Positions 9,329 through 18,169 of a DNA stretch of 64,000 nucleotides are shown piece after piece. How positions within the stretch are numbered: position 1 is the stretch's first letter; each line of letters begins with the position of its first letter. Under the pieces are notes generated by a model. That model was not told the DNA's origin. It saw nothing but the letters and a program-made list of their open reading frames with translations, and did not search any database. Source of the stretch: Bacillus horti (GTDB lineage Bacteria > Bacillota > Bacilli > Caldalkalibacillales > JCM-10596); NCBI RefSeq assembly GCF_030813115.1, contig NZ_JAUSTY010000012.1:62001-126000 (forward strand). Direction: 5' to 3'. Made by a program: the position numbers and the translations under genes.

Positions 9329-12300
9329 GTGAAAGCATTTTTCAAAGTTTGTCTTTGTTTGATATTGTTTATTGGAATTCTTCCGATTTCTCAAGGTGAA
9401 GTAGCTTTAGGAGCATCTACCGTCTCACCACAAATAGCATCAGGTTACTATCATACCGTTTCACTGATTAGCGATGGTACGGTTTGGTCATATGGGAGAG
9501 GAAATAATGGTCAATTAGGTGAGGGGAGATACGTTGGACGTTTTTCTCCTGTAAGGACCTTGGACCTGATAGGTGTAAGGTCTGTTACTGGTGGGGTTCA
9601 CCAAAGCTATGCCATATTAAATGATGGTCGTGTCTTTAGCTGGGGACAAAATGATGATGGTCAGCTTGGGATTGGAAGTAATGAAGGAAGTAATCGACCT
9701 GTACAAGTTACTGACCTCCAGAACATTACGTACATTTCAAGCGGATTAGCTTATCACGCACTTGCTTTAGATGAAGCAGGGAAGGTTTGGAGCTGGGGGA
9801 GAAATACATCAGGACAATTAGGAAATGGAACGAATATTTCTTCAAATGTCCCTGTTGAAGTAACAGGTTTAGAGGATACTGTAATGGTTGCAGCAGGTGG
9901 TTACTTTAGTTTAGCTCTCAAAGCAGATGGTACGGTTTGGTCATGGGGTCACAATGAGCAAGGTCAATTAGGTCATGGTGGCACAACTAATACAAATACT
10001 CCAATTCAGATACCTGATTTGAGTAATATCGTCTTCATAGCGGCTGGTGGTAACCATAGTCTAGCCATAGATGCTCAGGGAGACGTTTGGGCATGGGGAC
10101 AAAATAATTGGGGAGCAGTGGGAGATGGAACAAGTACAAATCGTCGCTCTCCAGTGAAGCTTACAGGAATAAGCGATATTATTCACATAGCTGGAGGGGT
10201 ATCCCATACTGTAGCTGTAAAGAGGGATGGGAGCGTTTGGAGCTGGGGACTTAATAATTATTCACAATTAGGGGATGGGACCACTACAAACCGTCACTCC
10301 CCTGTTCAGGTGTCGGGCTTGGAGGATATAAGACAGGTTACAGCAGGAGCTTTTTTTAGTACAGCATTAAAAAATGATGGTACAGTATGGAGCTGGGGTT
10401 TGAATAGTGGAGGTGAGTTAGGGGACAGAAGTACTGAAACTAGAATTACTCCTGTACAAAATTCAGCCATCTTAGATGTTACTTCACCGATTGTTTTTCA
10501 GAGCGAAATTCAAGCTACAGACATAACGTTAAACAGCGTGACACTCCAATGGGAAAAAGCAGAGGACAATATGACACGTCAGTCTGAGCTAGAGTATCGC
10601 TTGTATATGTCCGGATTACCCAATCTAACAACAATAGAAGCTACAGAAAGAAACGGAATGGCATTAGAGGATTTCATAAGTGATATAGGAACTTTTGATG
10701 TTGAACACCTTTCACCTGGTACGACCTTCTATTTTAATGTTATAGTACGCGATAAAGTAGGGCTAAAAAGCATTTATACCATGCAAGAAGTGACAACAGC
10801 ATCTCATTACACTGTTTTCTATGACGGTAATGGGAATACAACTGGAACGCCACCTGTTGATCCAACTCGATATGATTATAGAGGTCAAGTGACCGTTTTA
10901 GATCAAGGAGATTTATTTAAAGAGGGTTATTCGTTTATAGGGTGGAATACGAATCAAAATGGAACAGGTACAGATTATACACCACAAAGCTCTTTTTTGA
11001 TAGAAAGGGATACAACTTTATATGCAAAGTGGAAGTCAGATGACGAGGAACCAACTCCTGGGTATCATAGTCACTTAAATTCACTAGATTTGAATACGGA
11101 AAATGGTTCGATGATCCTAAGTCCTCACTTTGAGCCAGGTGTATTAACGTATACAGCTAAACTAGAGAATCAGCTGTCTACAATTTATATTAATACCGTA
11201 ACGGTGGATAGTGAGGCTACAGTAACCGCTAGTGTCTATGATCAAAGTGAACAGCTAACGATGGGTCCAATCCAACTTTCCTCAATTGGGGAGGAAAACG
11301 AGCCTTTAACTTTAAGTGATGGGACGAATATCATAAAGCTACTGGTAGAATCAACAGATGGAGCAACAAGCTTATATACCATTTACATTGAGCGTATAAC
11401 CGAGCCTGTACACCCGCCTGAACGACCGGAGCATCCACCTGAGCAACCGGAAATGCCGGAATATCCGATTTCACCTCCTCCTCCTGCACCACCAGTGGAT
11501 CAAGTTGGCGTTCTAAAAACAAAGGTGAAGCTGAATCAACAAGAAATTAGTAATATCGTCATAGAGAAATGGACAACAACAGATAAGTCCAAAAAAAATC
11601 TGGAGCTGCAGGTAAAGACAAGTGAGCTAAGCAAGTGGCTTGAAAAAGAGGTTGTGCCTTCCATAGTCTTTGCTGTAGAAGAAATAGATTTAAGCAGTAC
11701 GTCTCTATTCATTGATGGAGATTTATTAGCGCTGCTACACAATAAAGGAGCTACAATTAAGCTAGATACTCCATACAGCAGCTTTACCATTCCAGCAGAC
11801 AAAATAAATGATAGTTTATTCGCCAAAGAGTCTAGTCTATTGTCTGAACCAAGGGCGACCTCATTAAAGCTTCAGATGATTGTCGATCATGAAGATAAGC
11901 CTGGAAGCGGTGAAGCTCTTAATTATTCAGATATAAAAGTAATGACTAATCCTATTTATTTTTCACTTAGTGCTACCGATGGGAAAACAACATTAGAGCT
12001 AGATACGTTCCCTGCAATAGTAGAGAAAGAGATTAAACACACGCTCACAGAAGTAGATGGGGTAGAGGGGATAACCACAGCTGTTGCGATAGAAGATGGT
12101 GGAAAATTACGTCATGTGCCAACAAAAATTGTTGAAGAAGAAGATAAGATTGTAGCTAGCATTAAAGGTTTAGCAAATCATGCTTATGCCCTTATCTGGA
12201 ATCCCCAGCAGATAGCTAGCTTAAGCGGGCATTGGGCAGAAGAGAGTATCGCTGATTTAGCTTCCAGGCTAATCATAGAAGGTGGAGAGGATAACGAATA

Positions 12301-12769
12301 TCATCCTGCTTCTCCGATAACACGTGCTGAATTCATATCTTTAATGATAAGAGGGCTCGGTATACCAGAAAAGGGAGTATCCACATACAGGGATGTTCCT
12401 CCAACATCTTCGTATAGTGCTGCAATCGGTCAAGCTCAAGCGTATGGAATCATTCAAGGCTATACGGATATGATGTTTAACCCTTCTGCTACGATAAGTC
12501 GTCAGGAGTCTATTGTGATCATGAATAGAGTCGCAAAGCTTCTTGAAATGAATAATGACATGGAGATAACAGAGCTTAACAAAATAATATCAAGCTTCAG
12601 CGATGGGCATCAGATTGCTCCATGGGCTAAGCATGCTGTCGCTCTTAGTATAAGAAATCATCTAGTGGAAGGCAGGGGTCATACAGTTAACCCGAATCAC
12701 TCAATGACAAATGCCGAAGCAGCCGTCTTACTTCACAGGCTTTTAACTAAAACTGATTTGATTAACTAA
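9329..12769 (+). CDS. Giant surface protein: RCC1 propeller, FN3-like, InlB B-repeat, cadherin-like and three SLH domains
   Basis: A modular exported protein of 1146 residues. In order: a signal peptide (1-29) and seven RCC1-type repeats (about 30-390), each with a G-x-V-W/F-S-W-G core and an LG-D/N-G end, enough for one closed seven-bladed propeller. Then come an FN3-like domain (about 393-487), a Listeria-Bacteroides/InlB B-repeat (YTVFYDGNGN to LYAKWKSD, about 490-568) and a cadherin-like beta-sandwich (about 580-690). A Pro/Glu linker (about 695-726), an unassigned region (about 727-960) and three SLH motifs (about 965-1145) that should bind the secondary cell-wall polymer complete it. 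The GTG at 9329 is chosen because GGGGAG lies eight bases upstream; a TTG at 9323 is too close. Probable role: adhesion or binding at the cell surface. Ligand unknown. Confidence 0.85.
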   Translation: MKAFFKVCLCLILFIGILPISQGEVALGASTVSPQIASGYYHTVSLISDGTVWSYGRGNNGQLGEGRYVGRFSPVRTLDLIGVRSVTGGVHQSYAILNDGRVFSWGQNDDGQLGIGSNEGSNRPVQVTDLQNITYISSGLAYHALALDEAGKVWSWGRNTSGQLGNGTNISSNVPVEVTGLEDTVMVAAGGYFSLALKADGTVWSWGHNEQGQLGHGGTTNTNTPIQIPDLSNIVFIAAGGNHSLAIDAQGDVWAWGQNNWGAVGDGTSTNRRSPVKLTGISDIIHIAGGVSHTVAVKRDGSVWSWGLNNYSQLGDGTTTNRHSPVQVSGLEDIRQVTAGAFFSTALKNDGTVWSWGLNSGGELGDRSTETRITPVQNSAILDVTSPIVFQSEIQATDITLNSVTLQWEKAEDNMTRQSELEYRLYMSGLPNLTTIEATERNGMALEDFISDIGTFDVEHLSPGTTFYFNVIVRDKVGLKSIYTMQEVTTASHYTVFYDGNGNTTGTPPVDPTRYDYRGQVTVLDQGDLFKEGYSFIGWNTNQNGTGTDYTPQSSFLIERDTTLYAKWKSDDEEPTPGYHSHLNSLDLNTENGSMILSPHFEPGVLTYTAKLENQLSTIYINTVTVDSEATVTASVYDQSEQLTMGPIQLSSIGEENEPLTLSDGTNIIKLLVESTDGATSLYTIYIERITEPVHPPERPEHPPEQPEMPEYPISPPPPAPPVDQVGVLKTKVKLNQQEISNIVIEKWTTTDKSKKNLELQVKTSELSKWLEKEVVPSIVFAVEEIDLSSTSLFIDGDLLALLHNKGATIKLDTPYSSFTIPADKINDSLFAKESSLLSEPRATSLKLQMIVDHEDKPGSGEALNYSDIKVMTNPIYFSLSATDGKTTLELDTFPAIVEKEIKHTLTEVDGVEGITTAVAIEDGGKLRHVPTKIVEEEDKIVASIKGLANHAYALIWNPQQIASLSGHWAEESIADLASRLIIEGGEDNEYHPASPITRAEFISLMIRGLGIPEKGVSTYRDVPPTSSYSAAIGQAQAYGIIQGYTDMMFNPSATISRQESIVIMNRVAKLLEMNNDMEITELNKIISSFSDGHQIAPWAKHAVALSIRNHLVEGRGHTVNPNHSMTNAEAAVLLHRLLTKTDLIN

Positions 12770-12812
12770 AATGATAAGCAATTTATAAAGAGAGAAAAGA
12801 ACTTGTCAGATC

Positions 12813-12873
12813 GAAAAAATAAAAGGAGAGGGGCTCTCCCTAAGTAGAAAATTCTACTTGTGGAAGAGCCCCT
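12813..12873 (-). terminator. Terminator of the SLH 5'-nucleotidase gene
   Basis: A long stem, AGGGGCTCTCCCTAAGTAGA (12829-12848) against TCTACTTGTGGAAGAGCCCC and one further T (12853-12873), is followed on the minus strand by CTCCTTTTATTTTTT. No T-run follows on the plus strand, so it serves the leftward gene. Confidence 0.82.
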
Positions 12874-12880
12874 AGCTCTA

Positions 12881-14953
12881 TTACTCCTGTTCTTGAGGGT
12901 TCAATACATGAATTCGCCCTTCTAATTGAGGATTCACAGTTGGATTTTGCTCTAGATACTCAGTTAAAGCGTCACGTAAGTAGTGCTTAGTTTTCAAGAT
13001 TTCTGTTGTTTCGTCTTTTAACATATCAAACATATCGCCTCCGCCAGTGAGGAAATCATTCGCAGCGACTTTGTAAGTCTTCTCTTTATCTATTGGAGTA
13101 CCATTAATGGTTACCTCGATAATGCGAGAACCAGGTTCTTGTGCTGCATCAAATGTATACTCCAATCCAGATACTTGTAGAAAACCCCCTGCCGCTGCTG
13201 GATATGTTGATACTCCGTGCTCTAAAGCATCCCAGATTGTCTGACCAGTTGCTTCTACCATAACGACTGTATTATCAAATGGAAGTACAGAGTAAATGTC
13301 CTCTAATGTCATTTCTCCTACACCGATGCTAGCACGTATGCTTCCCCCATTTTGGAGGGCAATGTCGGCCCCAGTTAAATCTCTTAAACTATCTGCTACA
13401 AGGTTTCCTAAATTAGACTCTTTCAACCGCACAGTCTGTCTTTCTCCGTCTAGATTAATTAAGGTTGTACCAACTACAGCCTTCATTTTTTCCCCAATTT
13501 GATTGGAATAGCGTTCTATAATGGTAGCTACCTCAGGATCTTCCTCTAAATTGTAGGTCATAAAAATGTGCGCAAAGTTCATGCCGATCATTTCTCCATT
13601 CAACACCTGTACATTAATCTGGTTCAATGTTTCAGCATGTTTTCCTGGTGAAATGAGCCAGCTAGATCCTATTTTTTTCGGGAAGTCAACAATATCCTGT
13701 CCACCCCCAAGAACAATATCTAATCCTTCTACCTTTGTTGGTAATACCTGATTGTTCCCATGTAGATGAGATAATCCAATCATCAGATCTGTTTCTTCTC
13801 TAATTTCGTCCACAGCTTTTTGTGCTGCTTCAAACTGCTCTTCAAAGGTAATGCCTTCTACATTCTTAGGGTGAGTATAGTAATGAGACTTATCATCCGT
13901 CACTCCAACAATGCCAATACGTAATCCAGCGACCTCCTTAATTACTGAGGAAGCTAGAAAGTCAGGTTGTTCTTTCTGGTACAAAGTGTTTGCGGATAGG
14001 AAGGGGAACGTAGCATGACCTGCATTACGCTCAAGGACTTCGAATGGGAAATCAAAATCATGGTTACCTAGTACCATGGCATCATATTGCATGGCATTCA
14101 TGACATCTATCGTTGAAGCACCTTCTGTTAAATTCCCAATGTTCGTATTGTAAGGAGCATCTCCGCCATCAACGAGTAGAGTATGAGGCTGTGTCTGGCG
14201 AGCCTCGTTAATAACCTGACTCATTTTAGCTAGACCACCAATCTCACTTTCTGCACCGTTTGGTACATAAGGCTCCAAATGAGCGTGAATATCCGAAGTA
14301 GCAAAGATCGTGATGATTTTAAATTCTGGGTTCGTTAGAATTCGGTGTAAGCTTGCTACTGCTTCCTCTCTAGTTATAGACTCAGATGATTCGGCTAATT
14401 GGGAAGAAGCAAGCCCTGCTTCAACCATTTCCTTCGTATAATCTATAGCTTGATCAGCACCAAATATAATTTTTCCTAGCATTTCAATCCATGCTTTCTT
14501 GGAGATGGTGGAAGTAGGCTGATACTTTTGATCATTAACTTGGTCAGCTCTTACTTTTAACAAACCTTCAATGGAGGATAAGGCCCAATGTCCTTCAATA
14601 TCATCAGCTGAAGGAATGGAAAAAGAATCATCAATGACCCCAAGTGGGTCGGCATATGTAGTGGTTTTACTCATCGTCTCTTCTTTCTTCTCAATAGGAT
14701 GGATGGGACTAAGATTAAACCCACGCACCAGCATTGTTGCAGCTTCTGCTTTTGTTAGGGGACGTGTTGGCTGAAAATCTCCCTCTGGTGTTCCTTGGAT
14801 GATTCCTAGGTGGTATAGCTCTTCAATTTGAGCCTTATGGGTGGACTGCTGAATATCAGATAGTCCTAGCTCGGCTTGTGTGGAGGTTAATGGTGCAAAT
14901 AACGTGACTACAAGTAGTAGACATATCGTCATAGATACAAAGTATTTCTTCAT
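12881..14953 (-). CDS. SLH-anchored 5'-nucleotidase / 2',3'-cyclic nucleotide phosphodiesterase
   Basis: An exported enzyme of 690 residues: signal peptide (about 1-27), two or three SLH-type segments (about 28-200), a metallophosphatase domain (about 212-455) and a C-terminal 5'-nucleotidase substrate domain (about 480-680; GGSIRASI, NTVVMVEATG, FLTGGGDMF). Metal and catalytic residues visible are D221 and H223 (TSDIHAHLEP), D265 (VDGGD), N297 and H298 (GNHDFDF) and H396 (GLSHLHG). The usual GGHSQ-type motif reads GGGQ (416-419), so the histidine matching E. coli UshA H252 appears absent. Likely role: release of phosphate and nucleosides from extracellular nucleotides. The ATG at 14953 has GGGAGAG upstream; the upstream ATG at 14998 lacks a site and would mask the signal peptide. 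Confidence 0.87.
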   Translation of the reverse strand: MKKYFVSMTICLLLVVTLFAPLTSTQAELGLSDIQQSTHKAQIEELYHLGIIQGTPEGDFQPTRPLTKAEAATMLVRGFNLSPIHPIEKKEETMSKTTTYADPLGVIDDSFSIPSADDIEGHWALSSIEGLLKVRADQVNDQKYQPTSTISKKAWIEMLGKIIFGADQAIDYTKEMVEAGLASSQLAESSESITREEAVASLHRILTNPEFKIITIFATSDIHAHLEPYVPNGAESEIGGLAKMSQVINEARQTQPHTLLVDGGDAPYNTNIGNLTEGASTIDVMNAMQYDAMVLGNHDFDFPFEVLERNAGHATFPFLSANTLYQKEQPDFLASSVIKEVAGLRIGIVGVTDDKSHYYTHPKNVEGITFEEQFEAAQKAVDEIREETDLMIGLSHLHGNNQVLPTKVEGLDIVLGGGQDIVDFPKKIGSSWLISPGKHAETLNQINVQVLNGEMIGMNFAHIFMTYNLEEDPEVATIIERYSNQIGEKMKAVVGTTLINLDGERQTVRLKESNLGNLVADSLRDLTGADIALQNGGSIRASIGVGEMTLEDIYSVLPFDNTVVMVEATGQTIWDALEHGVSTYPAAAGGFLQVSGLEYTFDAAQEPGSRIIEVTINGTPIDKEKTYKVAANDFLTGGGDMFDMLKDETTEILKTKHYLRDALTEYLEQNPTVNPQLEGRIHVLNPQEQE

Positions 14954-15144
14954 TTGTCTGATCTCTCCCTTGTTGAGTTTTCTCTTACACTTTATCAAGT
15001 GAGTATTAACTTTAAATGAAGTCTTTGTTTAGTTCATGTTAATATCAGAGCGTTTATCAATGCACAAAAAAGAGAATAATTAAGTATGAAGAATGTCTTC
15101 TATTTTCACTTCATATTCTTTTACTAATGAAAGGAGAGTAGCAA

Positions 15145-15612
15145 ATGCTAGACCAGTTACTACAAGAAGAATTTATTCAGCTCAAGGGCCATGTACTGGA
15201 TTGGAAGGATGCTATTCGAGTTGCTGCCCAGCCACTCTTGGACAATGGAGCGATTGAAGCAGAGTATGTTCAAGCGATGATTCGAAGTGTCGAAGAACTT
15301 GGCCCCTATATCGTTATTGCACCAAAAATTGCTTTACCACATGCTAGACCTGAACAAGGTGTTAAGCGTATGGGGATGAGTCTTTTGACGCTAAAGGAAG
15401 CAGTGCCTTTTTCAGAGAAAAAAGAGCATGAGGTCCAACTCATTGTTGTATTAGCAGCTGTGGATGATAAAAGTCATCTTAAAGCGTTATCACAGCTCTC
15501 TATGCTTTTATCGGAAGGTGATAACACAGACAAGCTTATAAAAGCTACGGATAAAGAGATGATTCGCCGCTACATAGTAGCATATTCAGATGAAGAGGGG
15601 GAAGACCAATGA
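15145..15612 (+). CDS. PTS EIIA component, ascorbate/mannitol-type (UlaC-like)
   Basis: A cytoplasmic phosphocarrier of 155 residues. The phospho-accepting histidine is H66 in IALPHARPEQGV, the typical EIIA context of the fructose/mannitol/ascorbate superfamily. HPr~P phosphorylates it and it passes phosphate to the downstream EIIB. AAAGGAGAG precedes the ATG, and it overlaps EIIB by four bases (ATGA). A weak dyad (about 15083-15120) sits just ahead of the ribosome-binding site. No PTS-type regulator is adjacent. Substrate is inferred from the EIIC family: L-ascorbate or a related sugar acid or pentitol. Confidence 0.88.
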   Translation: MLDQLLQEEFIQLKGHVLDWKDAIRVAAQPLLDNGAIEAEYVQAMIRSVEELGPYIVIAPKIALPHARPEQGVKRMGMSLLTLKEAVPFSEKKEHEVQLIVVLAAVDDKSHLKALSQLSMLLSEGDNTDKLIKATDKEMIRRYIVAYSDEEGEDQ

Positions 15613-15884
15613 AAAAAATACTAGTGGTCTGTGGAAATGGTTTAGGAAGTAGCTTTATTTTAGAGATGAATGTTAAAAAAGCGCTAGGTGAAATAGGAGC
15701 AGAAGCAGAGGTTTCTCACACTGACTTAGCGACGAGTAAGACTGAACAAGCGGATATTTATCTTGGGTCAAAGGATATTGTTGATCAGCTTGATAATGGT
15801 CAAAGAACCATTGTAGGGCTAAACAATATTATGAGCCAGGATGAAATTAAGCAGGCATTAGAGGAACATTTTAAGAAAGGGTGA
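15609..15884 (+). CDS. PTS EIIB component, ascorbate-type (UlaB-like)
   Basis: A small 91-residue phosphocarrier. It has the P-loop cysteine C8 in VVCGNGLGSSFILEMNV, which accepts phosphate from EIIA and gives it to the incoming sugar. Start ATG at 15609 lies inside the end of the EIIA gene (ATGA overlap), and the EIIC gene begins four bases after its stop, so A-B-C form one transcript. Confidence 0.9.
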   Translation: MKKILVVCGNGLGSSFILEMNVKKALGEIGAEAEVSHTDLATSKTEQADIYLGSKDIVDQLDNGQRTIVGLNNIMSQDEIKQALEEHFKKG

Positions 15885-15887
15885 TAG

Positions 15888-17156
15888 ATGAGCATGCTTG
15901 ATTTCATTATGCTAGACATCTTAGGTACGCCTGCTATCTTAGTGGGGCTATTTGCTCTATTCGGATTACTCCTGCAAAAGAAAGCTATTGCAGATGTAGT
16001 TTCTGGGACATTAAAGACGATCATGGGCTTCTTAATTTTAGAGGCGGGAGCAGGAATCCTAATCGGTTCATTAGATTCCTTTGGAGCGATGTTTGACCAA
16101 GCATTTAACCTACAAGGGGTAATCCCTAATAACGAGGCCATTGTGGCTCTTGCTCAAGAGACATTTGGTACCGAAACGGCCATGATTATGCTTTTCGGAA
16201 TGCTTGTAAATATTTTACTTGCTCGTTTCACACCGTTTAAATACATTTTCTTGACAGGGCATCACACGTTGTTTATGGCATGTTTAATTGCTGTTATCTT
16301 AATCACAGGTGGAATTACTGGAATTCCTATGGTGATTATTGGTTCACTGTTACTAGGAGCTCTAATGGTTCTATCACCAGCGATGCTTCAGCCGTACATG
16401 CGTAAAATTACAGGATCTAATGATGTAGCTATGGGGCATTTTGGGTCTGTAGGCTACTTGGTTTCTGGTGCTATTGGTAAATTAGTAGGAGATCCGAAGA
16501 AATCGACAGAGGAAATCAAGGTCCCTAAATCTTTAGGCTTCCTTAGAGACACCTCAGTGTCAGTAGCATTAACAATGACGATTCTATTTGTTGTTGTCGC
16601 TGTGGCAGCTGGAGCAGGCTTTGTAGAAAGTGAGCTTAGTGATGGTCAAAACTTCTTAGTTTATGCCTTACTTCAAGCGATCATTTTTGCCGCAGGGGTG
16701 TACATCATTTTAGCCGGTGTACGTATTCTCCTCTCTGAAATTGTTCCAGCCTTTAAAGGAATTGCTGATAAAGCTGTCCCAAATGCGATACCAGCCTTAG
16801 ATGCGCCTACAGTATTTCCGTTTGCGTCTAATGCTGTTGTCATTGGCTTCTTTTCCAGCTTTGTGGCCGGGTTACTAGCGATGTTTATCCTGCCGATGCT
16901 AGGGCTCAGAGTGATTGTGCCAGGGCTTGTCCCGCACTTCTTTACGGGTGCAGCTGCAGGGGTATTTGGAAACGCAACAGGTGGAAGACGCGGGGCAATA
17001 GTTGGAGCATTTGCTAACGGCCTGCTGATTAGCTTTCTACCGGCGTTACTCTTACCTGTCCTTGGTTCCTTGGGCTTCCAAGGAACGACGTTTGGAGATG
17101 CTGACTTTGGTATTGTAGGGATTATTCTGGGCAATATCATTTCATTTTTTCGATAA
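15888..17156 (+). CDS. PTS EIIC permease, ascorbate-type (UlaA/SgaT)
   Basis: A 422-residue multi-spanning membrane transporter of the SgaT/UlaA family. It opens with MLDFIMLDILGTPAILVGLFAL and contains the family-typical stretch KKAIADVVSGTLKTIMGFLI. Internal blocks FNLQGVIPNNEAIVALAQ and GVFGNATGGRRGAIVGAFAN support the assignment. Together with EIIA and EIIB it should import and phosphorylate L-ascorbate or a related compound. None of the usual ula catabolic genes (lactonase, decarboxylase, epimerases) lie nearby, so the true substrate is unproven. A terminator hairpin follows. Confidence 0.9.
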   Translation: MSMLDFIMLDILGTPAILVGLFALFGLLLQKKAIADVVSGTLKTIMGFLILEAGAGILIGSLDSFGAMFDQAFNLQGVIPNNEAIVALAQETFGTETAMIMLFGMLVNILLARFTPFKYIFLTGHHTLFMACLIAVILITGGITGIPMVIIGSLLLGALMVLSPAMLQPYMRKITGSNDVAMGHFGSVGYLVSGAIGKLVGDPKKSTEEIKVPKSLGFLRDTSVSVALTMTILFVVVAVAAGAGFVESELSDGQNFLVYALLQAIIFAAGVYIILAGVRILLSEIVPAFKGIADKAVPNAIPALDAPTVFPFASNAVVIGFFSSFVAGLLAMFILPMLGLRVIVPGLVPHFFTGAAAGVFGNATGGRRGAIVGAFANGLLISFLPALLLPVLGSLGFQGTTFGDADFGIVGIILGNIISFFR

Positions 17157-17192
17157 GGGGTTATCTTGATTAGGACCAATTCCATAGAGCTT

Positions 17193-17232
17193 AAAGACAG
17201 CCTATGTCTTTTGTTGGACGTAGGCTGTCTTT
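17193..17232. terminator. Terminator after the ascorbate-type PTS operon
   Basis: AAAGACAGCCTATGTC (17193-17208) pairs with GACGTAGGCTGTCTTT (17217-17232) with one G-U pair. It lies between convergent genes and ends in short T-runs on both strands, so it may work in both directions. Confidence 0.85.
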
Positions 17233-17259
17233 GTATATCGTAGAGTCAATGCTCCTATT

Positions 17260-17916
17260 TTAAATGAGTGGAGCATAGCCAAGTTGATGCAGCGTATTCG
17301 CTATCACTTCATAGCCCTTTGCATTAGGGTGTACTCGATCCTGTGAAAGCAGTTCACGTTCATTTCCTTTAAAAGCAGAAAAAACATTGGCAACGCGTAT
17401 ATTTTTGTTGGAGAATCCATGTAGCCCACTATTAAAAGCTTGAACCCATTTATCCCCTAACGCAATTTCAGGAAGAGGATTGTATAAACCTAGCAAACGT
17501 ATGATATAGGGCTTAGCTTGAGTGGCTTTTATAGTGGAAATAATGGTTAGCATTTTAGCAACGGCTGCTTGGCTTTCAGATAAAGCTTGGGTAAACCTAC
17601 TTTTATCCTTCGTTTGAAGATAATGTTTAGCTGCAAGAATTAAATCATTTCCACCAGCACTAATTGTTATGATTGAGGCGTGCTTAATAGCTTGCTCAGC
17701 CTGGTAAGAGTCGAGAAATGTGGCAATTTCACCAGCCGTTGCTCCAGATCTGGCATAGATACGTCCAATTACCCTCCTCTGTAGTTCTGTTTCTGCCAAA
17801 CACCTATACCTTTGAACAAACCCTGGTGCATATCCCGCACCTACTCCAAGCGTCAATGAATTTCCAAAAGCAACGTAAAGAAGACGCTGATTTTCTGTTT
17901 CCTTCTGAACACTCAC
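17260..17916 (-). CDS. SGNH/GDSL-family esterase or lipase
   Basis: A 218-residue hydrolase with the SGNH blocks. Block I is FGNSLTLGVGAG (Ser nucleophile; the usual GDS is GNS here), block III is SAGGNDLI (Gly and Asn of the oxyanion hole) and block V is DRVHPNAKGY (catalytic Asp and His). There is no signal peptide, so it is probably cytoplasmic; substrates could be esters of lipids, acylated sugars or cell-wall fragments. The GTG at 17916 is preferred because AGGTGAGGTG lies just upstream; a TTG at 17940 is possible but has no clear site. It is a single gene, convergent with the PTS operon. Confidence 0.82.
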   Translation of the reverse strand: MSVQKETENQRLLYVAFGNSLTLGVGAGYAPGFVQRYRCLAETELQRRVIGRIYARSGATAGEIATFLDSYQAEQAIKHASIITISAGGNDLILAAKHYLQTKDKSRFTQALSESQAAVAKMLTIISTIKATQAKPYIIRLLGLYNPLPEIALGDKWVQAFNSGLHGFSNKNIRVANVFSAFKGNERELLSQDRVHPNAKGYEVIANTLHQLGYAPLI

Positions 17917-18101
17917 GTCTATCACCTCACCTGATTTCAAACATGGTTTACTATTTCATATTCAGCAATAGACTTTTCTGGTACTAAGCACAGGGGATGG
18001 TCGACATAGCATTTTTAACCAAATTCACTCTAAATAGTGAATATTCGTATAGCATGTTAACATGAAGCTTGATTAACGGATTGTTTACGAAAGCTTAAAG
18101 G

Positions 18102-18107
18102 TATAAT
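18102..18107 (+). promoter_or_regulatory. Candidate -10 element for the HAD phosphatase gene
   Basis: A perfect TATAAT lies 62 bases before the start codon. The upstream hexamer at the right distance (GATTGT, 17-base gap) is a poor -35, so the call rests on the -10 alone. Confidence 0.4.
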
Positions 18108-18169
18108 GATATACTAAATAGATAGTAGTGGTCGAAAACAACTAGACAGACAGGAGGATATAAAAAGAT

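Noticed and set aside
9440-10470. The repeated GTVWSWG-coding DNA as a tandem-repeat or mobile array
   Set aside because: The repeats are protein-level RCC1 blades of about 50 residues with diverged DNA, within one continuous gene.
15083-15120. The dyad before the PTS EIIA gene as a PRD antiterminator target
   Set aside because: The pairing is imperfect, there is no overlapping terminator, and no antiterminator gene is nearby.
16673-17185. A 170-residue minus-strand open frame under the PTS EIIC gene
   Set aside because: It lies opposite membrane-helix coding sequence, is Pro/Lys-rich with no family features, and has no plausible start region.
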